Assembly (NCBI GenBank): GCA_025062175.1
Contig: JANXAX010000073.1
Location: 1 to 9,334 of the forward strand
Direction: 5' to 3'
From: Anaerolineae bacterium
GTDB lineage: Bacteria; Chloroflexota; Anaerolineae; 4572-78; NAK82
DNA length: 9,334 nucleotides
Shown here: piece after piece, positions 6,387 to 9,334 of the stretch
Layout: each line of letters begins with the position of its first letter
Position numbering within the stretch: position 1 is the first letter of the stretch
The notes under the pieces: generated by a model
What the model was told of the DNA's origin: nothing
The model's input: only the letters and a program-made list of their open reading frames with translations
The model's database searches: none
Position numbers and translations under genes: made by a program

Positions 6387-6496
6387 TGGGTATGGATTGC
6401 ACGTGTGGGTTGTAGCTCGACGCAAATCATGCAGGGGTTCTGCAACTCTACTGGAAGGAGTCCTTAAGAGAAATATCGCTGGGTAGGTAGAGGCAG
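6387..6496 (+). other. 110-base gap before cpaE, with a small hairpin and a stray SD-like sequence
   Basis: TGCAG (6430-6434) and CTGCA (6440-6444) could pair around a five-base loop, but no T-run follows, so it is not a convincing terminator. GGAAGGAG at 6452-6459 is a strong Shine-Dalgarno-like sequence, but no start codon follows at normal distance; it lies 37 bases before the cpaE ATG. The nearer AGGT/AGAGG sequences (6485-6493) are weaker candidates for the cpaE site. Confidence 0.5.
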
Positions 6497-7774
6497 ATGA
6501 CTGAGGCGACGGGTAAGACGGAAAAGATTCGCGTGTTGATCGTGGATGATATCCCTGAGACGCGTGAGAATCTGCGCAAGCTCCTTTTCTTTGAGCCAGA
6601 CATCGAGGTCGTGGGAGCGGCGACCAGCGGCGAGGAGAGCGTCACGCTGGCAGGGCAGCTCAAGCCTGACGTTATCCTGATGGACATCAACATGCCGGGC
6701 ATCGATGGCATCACGGCTACCGAGATAATCACGCAACAGCTGCCTTCCGTCCAGGTCATTATGATGTCCGTGCAGGGGGAGACCGACTACCTGCGTCGCT
6801 CGATGCAGGCTGGAGCGCGCGAGTTTCTTATCAAACCATTCACCAGCGAGGACCTGGTAGCCGCTATCCGGCGCATTTACCAGCTCGGCCTTACGCGTCG
6901 CCCCAAGATATCATCTGAACAAGTGCTGTCTGTGTCATCTCCACCAGGGAAAGATGGCAGCGGCACTTCCGCTGGGCGCATCGTCACCGTGTTCAGCCCT
7001 AAGGGCGGCACCGGCTGCAGCACGGTGGCGATCAACTTGGCGGTTGCCCTGGCACAGCAGAAACAAGGCAACAAAGTCGCTCTGGTGGACACCTCACTGC
7101 AGTTCGGCGATGTCGCCGTGCTGCTCAACTTACAGGTCACCCGCAGCCTCGTGGATCTAGTGCCCCATATCGATGAGCTGGACGGAGAAATGTTAGAGGC
7201 GGTCTTGGTGTCTCATGGTTCCGGGGTGAAAGCGCTGCTGGCGCCACCTCGTCCCGAGCTGGCGGATCAAGTGACCCCTTCTCTGATTGAGAAAGTGTTG
7301 ACAGGCTTGCGCAGCCTGATGTCCTACGTAGTGGTGGATACCTCCAGCATCATCAATGACATTACATTGACGACCCTGGATTTAGCCGATCGTATTGTGT
7401 TGGTGACAACACCCGATATTCCGTCCATCAAGGATGCCAAGCTGTTCTTCGAGGTTGCGGACGCGCTGGAGTATCCATCCAGTAAAACGATATTAGTTCT
7501 GAACAAAAGCGATCCACATTGCGGTATCCGTGCTGAGGACATCCAGGCGAGCATCAGGCACCCCATCGCGGCCCAGCTACCGTTGGACGAACGTACGGCC
7601 ACCACGGCTGCCAACCATGGGGTACCTTATATGATAGGCAGTACACGCACCACCAAACTGGCACAGACGACAGCTTTGCTGGCCCAATACATCGTTAATA
7701 CCCTTGCGGAGAAAGAAGAGACTAACGCTGTCTCTGCGCCGGTCAAGTTAGGCACAGGCCGTCTGGCTTTCTAA
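6497..7774 (+). CDS. cpaE: CpaE/TadZ-type pilus localisation protein: receiver domain plus MinD/ParA-like ATPase
   Basis: This 425-residue protein is an N-terminal response-regulator receiver fused to a ParA/MinD-type domain. The receiver (about 11-125) has Asp17-Asp18 in VLIVDD, the phospho-acceptor Asp63 in ILMDINMPG, Ser91 in IMMS and Lys113 in LIKPF, so all catalytic residues are present. After a Ser/Pro/Gly-rich linker (about 135-157), the ATPase starts with RIVTVFSPKGGTGCST. The signature lysine Lys169 of the deviant Walker A motif is kept, but the P-loop lysine is Cys174. Further family motifs are LVDTSLQFGDVAVLLNL (Asp198), YVVVDTSS and ILVLNKSD. In Tad systems CpaE/TadZ sits at the cytoplasmic membrane face and directs the machine to its place in the cell. 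Substituted Walker A motifs are common in TadZ-type proteins, while many CpaE receivers are degenerate, so the intact receiver is worth noting. The start ATG has only weak AGGT/AGAGG sequences before it. The gene lies between cpaB and cpaF as in classic Tad loci. Confidence 0.92.
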   Translation: MTEATGKTEKIRVLIVDDIPETRENLRKLLFFEPDIEVVGAATSGEESVTLAGQLKPDVILMDINMPGIDGITATEIITQQLPSVQVIMMSVQGETDYLRRSMQAGAREFLIKPFTSEDLVAAIRRIYQLGLTRRPKISSEQVLSVSSPPGKDGSGTSAGRIVTVFSPKGGTGCSTVAINLAVALAQQKQGNKVALVDTSLQFGDVAVLLNLQVTRSLVDLVPHIDELDGEMLEAVLVSHGSGVKALLAPPRPELADQVTPSLIEKVLTGLRSLMSYVVVDTSSIINDITLTTLDLADRIVLVTTPDIPSIKDAKLFFEVADALEYPSSKTILVLNKSDPHCGIRAEDIQASIRHPIAAQLPLDERTATTAANHGVPYMIGSTRTTKLAQTTALLAQYIVNTLAEKEETNAVSAPVKLGTGRLAF

Positions 7775-7787
7775 AGTGGAGGAAGTC

Positions 7788-7805
7788 ATGGGAGGTTTAC
7801 TCTAA
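7788..7805 (+). CDS. Possible five-codon minigene (MGGLL) between cpaE and cpaF
   Basis: GGAGG at 7778-7782 stands five bases before ATG 7788, which opens a frame of five codons ending at TAA 7803-7805. Ten bases later begins the stronger cpaF ribosome binding site. The frame could also start at GTG 7776. It may be a translated leader that tunes cpaF translation, or a chance result of purine-rich spacer sequence. No product function is implied. Confidence 0.2.
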   Translation: MGGLL

Positions 7806-7814
7806 AATCGAGGC

Positions 7815-7822
7815 AAGGAGGT
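7815..7822 (+). promoter_or_regulatory. Strong ribosome binding site of cpaF
   Basis: AAGGAGGT is a near-perfect complement to the 16S rRNA tail and lies eight bases before ATG 7831, so it fixes the start. Confidence 0.85.
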
Positions 7823-7830
7823 GGTAGGGC

Positions 7831-9204
7831 ATGTCGCTCTTAAATCGCATTGAACGAGGCCGGCCAATGCACGAGGCTCCCGCGCGTTTGCAAGAATTGC
7901 GGGTGCGTAGGGCGATATTTCCCACCCAGCGCGACACCTTCACAGAGCTCAAAGAGCGCATCCAAGACAGACTGATCTCCGAGCTCGATCCCTCGATGGA
8001 CCTTTCGCGCACCGAAGAAGTGCGCCGCACGATCGAGACCATGTACGATCAGTATCTGATGCAGGAAGGTCTGGTCCTCAGTCGCGCCGAGCGCCAGCGC
8101 CTCTTCGAGCAGATTGTGGCCGAGATACTCGGCTACGGCCCGATTGAGCCACTGCTCCGGGACGACACCATCACCGAAATTATGGTGAACGGACCGAACA
8201 AGATCTTCATCGAACGCAATGGCAAGATTGAGCCCGTCAATGTCACTTTCGAGAGCGAAGAGCACTTGATGCGAATTATCGACCGCATTGTCTCACCATT
8301 AGGCCGACGCATCGATGAGAGCTCCCCCATGGTGGATGCGCGCCTGCCGGATGGCTCACGCGTTAACGCCATCATCCCACCTTTGGCACTCAACGGTCCC
8401 GTGCTCACCATCCGTAAATTCTCCCGCAAGCCACTCACCGTGGAGGATCTGATCCGTTTCGGGAGCATTACCCCAGAGGCAATCGAGTTTCTAAAGGCCT
8501 GTGTTGTGGCTCGTCTCAACATCATTGTGTCGGGTGGTACAGGTTCTGGTAAAACCACTCTCCTGAACATTCTCTCCGGCTTTATCCCAGGAGATGAGCG
8601 CATCATCACGATCGAGAACGCGGCAGAATTGCAGTTACGTCAGGAGCACGTGGTCACTTTGGAGTCGCGTCCCCCTAACATCGAAGGTAAGGGCGAGGTG
8701 ACCATCCGCGACTTGGTGATCAACTCGCTGCGCATGCGTCCTGATCGCATCGTCGTAGGGGAGTGCCGCGGCGGCGAGGCGCTGGACATGCTCCAGGCGA
8801 TGAACACTGGCCACGACGGCAGCTTGACCACATTACATGCCAACAGCCCACGCGACGCGCTCTCCCGTTTGGAGACGATGTGTCTGATGGCAGGCATGGA
8901 TCTGCCGGTGCGTGCAATCCGGGAACAGATTGCCTCGGCGGTCGATCTGATCATCCATCAAGAACGGATGCGGGACGGTTCGCGCAAGGTGGTGCAGATC
9001 ACCGAAGTACAGGGCATGGAAGGCGACGTGATCGTCCTGTCTGATATCTTCCAGTTCGAGCAGCAGGGTATCGAGAACGGGAGAGTCATCGGACGGCTCA
9101 AGCCGACCGGCATCCGTCCCAAATTTATCGAGAAGATCGAAGCCGCTAACATTCATTTGCCACCACACATCTTCGGTGTACCGGCTGGAATTCGAATGCG
9201 TTGA
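7831..9204 (+). CDS. cpaF: CpaF/TadA pilus assembly ATPase
   Basis: This 457-residue protein is of ordinary length and layout for the family. An N-terminal helical region (about 35-100) is followed by ILGYGPIEPLL, ITEIMVNGPNKIFIERNGK and the conserved VDARLPDGSRVNAIIPP. The motor core has Walker A GGTGSGKTT (235-243, Lys241), an acidic region at IENAAELQL, the Walker B region RIVVGECRGGEA (Glu311) and the histidine box LTTLHANSP (His336). It hydrolyses ATP as a hexameric ring on the cytoplasmic face, driving pilin movement through the TadB/TadC platform; in related systems the TadA ATPase powers both extension and retraction. All key motifs are intact, so it should be active. It follows cpaE by 56 bases and precedes tadB by 25, so all are probably one transcript. 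An archaeal or type II secretion ATPase is the only alternative, and the CpaE and TadB neighbours argue for Tad. Confidence 0.97.
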   Translation: MSLLNRIERGRPMHEAPARLQELRVRRAIFPTQRDTFTELKERIQDRLISELDPSMDLSRTEEVRRTIETMYDQYLMQEGLVLSRAERQRLFEQIVAEILGYGPIEPLLRDDTITEIMVNGPNKIFIERNGKIEPVNVTFESEEHLMRIIDRIVSPLGRRIDESSPMVDARLPDGSRVNAIIPPLALNGPVLTIRKFSRKPLTVEDLIRFGSITPEAIEFLKACVVARLNIIVSGGTGSGKTTLLNILSGFIPGDERIITIENAAELQLRQEHVVTLESRPPNIEGKGEVTIRDLVINSLRMRPDRIVVGECRGGEALDMLQAMNTGHDGSLTTLHANSPRDALSRLETMCLMAGMDLPVRAIREQIASAVDLIIHQERMRDGSRKVVQITEVQGMEGDVIVLSDIFQFEQQGIENGRVIGRLKPTGIRPKFIEKIEAANIHLPPHIFGVPAGIRMR

Positions 9205-9216
9205 GTGAGGGGGTAC

Positions 9217-9222
9217 GGAGGG
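9217..9222 (+). promoter_or_regulatory. Ribosome binding site of tadB
   Basis: GGAGGG lies seven bases before ATG 9230 (ten before ATG 9233) and supports a real gene start here. Confidence 0.7.
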
Positions 9223-9229
9223 TGATCTT

Positions 9230-9334
9230 ATGATGGTGACGGCGATCATAGTTGCCGCGTTAGCATTTTTAGTGGTGATGGGACTCTTCTTGGTACTGGC
9301 ACGGGCAATTGGTCGAGATGAACAGGACCTCGAG
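9230..9334 (+). CDS. tadB: Start of a TadB-like pilus platform protein (3' end outside window)
   Basis: The frame opens with two adjacent ATG codons (9230 and 9233) and stays open for 35 codons to the window edge. The visible part is a membrane helix (about residues 4-25, VTAIIVAALAFLVVMGLFLV) followed by a charged segment (ARAIGRDEQDLE). Tad platform proteins (type II secretion F family) typically begin with such a helix, and tadB normally follows cpaF. The family itself is inferred from position, since no T2SSF core is visible. TadB and TadC form the inner-membrane base that couples the ATPase to pilin assembly. Confidence 0.7.
   Translation, partial: MMVTAIIVAALAFLVVMGLFLVLARAIGRDEQDLE

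Noticed and set aside
6430..6444. TGCAG/CTGCA hairpin after cpaB as a terminator
   Set aside because: The stem is only five base pairs and no run of T follows; the downstream cpaE gene is probably in the same transcript.
6452..6459. GGAAGGAG as a ribosome binding site for an extra gene or an earlier cpaE start
   Set aside because: No ATG, GTG or TTG follows at a usable distance, and TAG codons occur before the cpaE ATG. It may be chance or a leftover.
8133..8609. 158-codon antisense open frame opposite cpaF
   Set aside because: It lies wholly within the conserved CpaF core and its translation has no recognisable domain.

Overview
The window is a stretch of a tight-adherence (Tad/Flp-type) type IV pilus locus. 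All genes read on the + strand, in the order secreted protein (end only), small membrane-anchored protein, TadE-like prepilin fusion, TadG-like von Willebrand A (vWA) protein, CpaB/RcpC, CpaE/TadZ, CpaF/TadA ATPase, and the start of TadB. The style of the proteins suggests a member of the Chloroflexota, perhaps Anaerolineae or a related thermophilic class. The clues are threonine-proline-rich linkers, a secreted protein ending in a short Leu-Pro-Val-type hydrophobic and basic tail, very large TadE/TadG-like proteins with added beta-sandwich domains, and a CpaB followed directly by CpaE with no secretin gene. This assignment is inference from sequence style, not from a marker gene.

Layout: 1-492 is the C-terminal end of an exported, probably beta-propeller protein with a Pro/Thr stalk. 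Its stop codon overlaps the start of a 221-residue single-pass membrane protein of unknown function (489-1154). Then come two large extracytoplasmic proteins, a 555-residue TadE-type prepilin with a C-terminal jelly-roll-like domain (1194-2861) and a 750-residue TadG-type protein (2913-5165). In the second, the vWA domain is split by an inserted carbohydrate-binding-module-like domain. A 159-base gap follows with a plausible sigma-70-type promoter, a 10-bp palindrome and an unproven 46-codon frame. After it comes the machine cluster cpaB (5325-6386), cpaE (6497-7774), cpaF (7831-9204) and the first 35 codons of tadB (from 9230).

How they would work together (family knowledge plus inference): CpaF/TadA hydrolyses ATP on the cytoplasmic face to drive pilin assembly through the TadB/TadC membrane platform. 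CpaE/TadZ places the machine in the cell and, with its intact receiver domain, could make it responsive to phosphorylation. CpaB sits outside the membrane on a single anchor. The TadE- and TadG-like proteins are minor pilins or pilus-associated surface proteins. The extra sandwich domains on both suggest a tip or surface adhesin that binds glycans or matrix.

No tRNA, rRNA, CRISPR array, insertion sequence or convincing terminator was seen. The major Flp pilin, the prepilin peptidase (TadV/CpaA) and TadC are not in the window; TadC would be expected just downstream. The most interesting points are the split vWA domain with CxxC pairs on both sides of the insert, the TadE-jelly-roll fusion, the intact CpaE receiver joined to an ATPase whose P-loop lysine is a cysteine, and a five-codon minigene with its own ribosome binding site just before cpaF.
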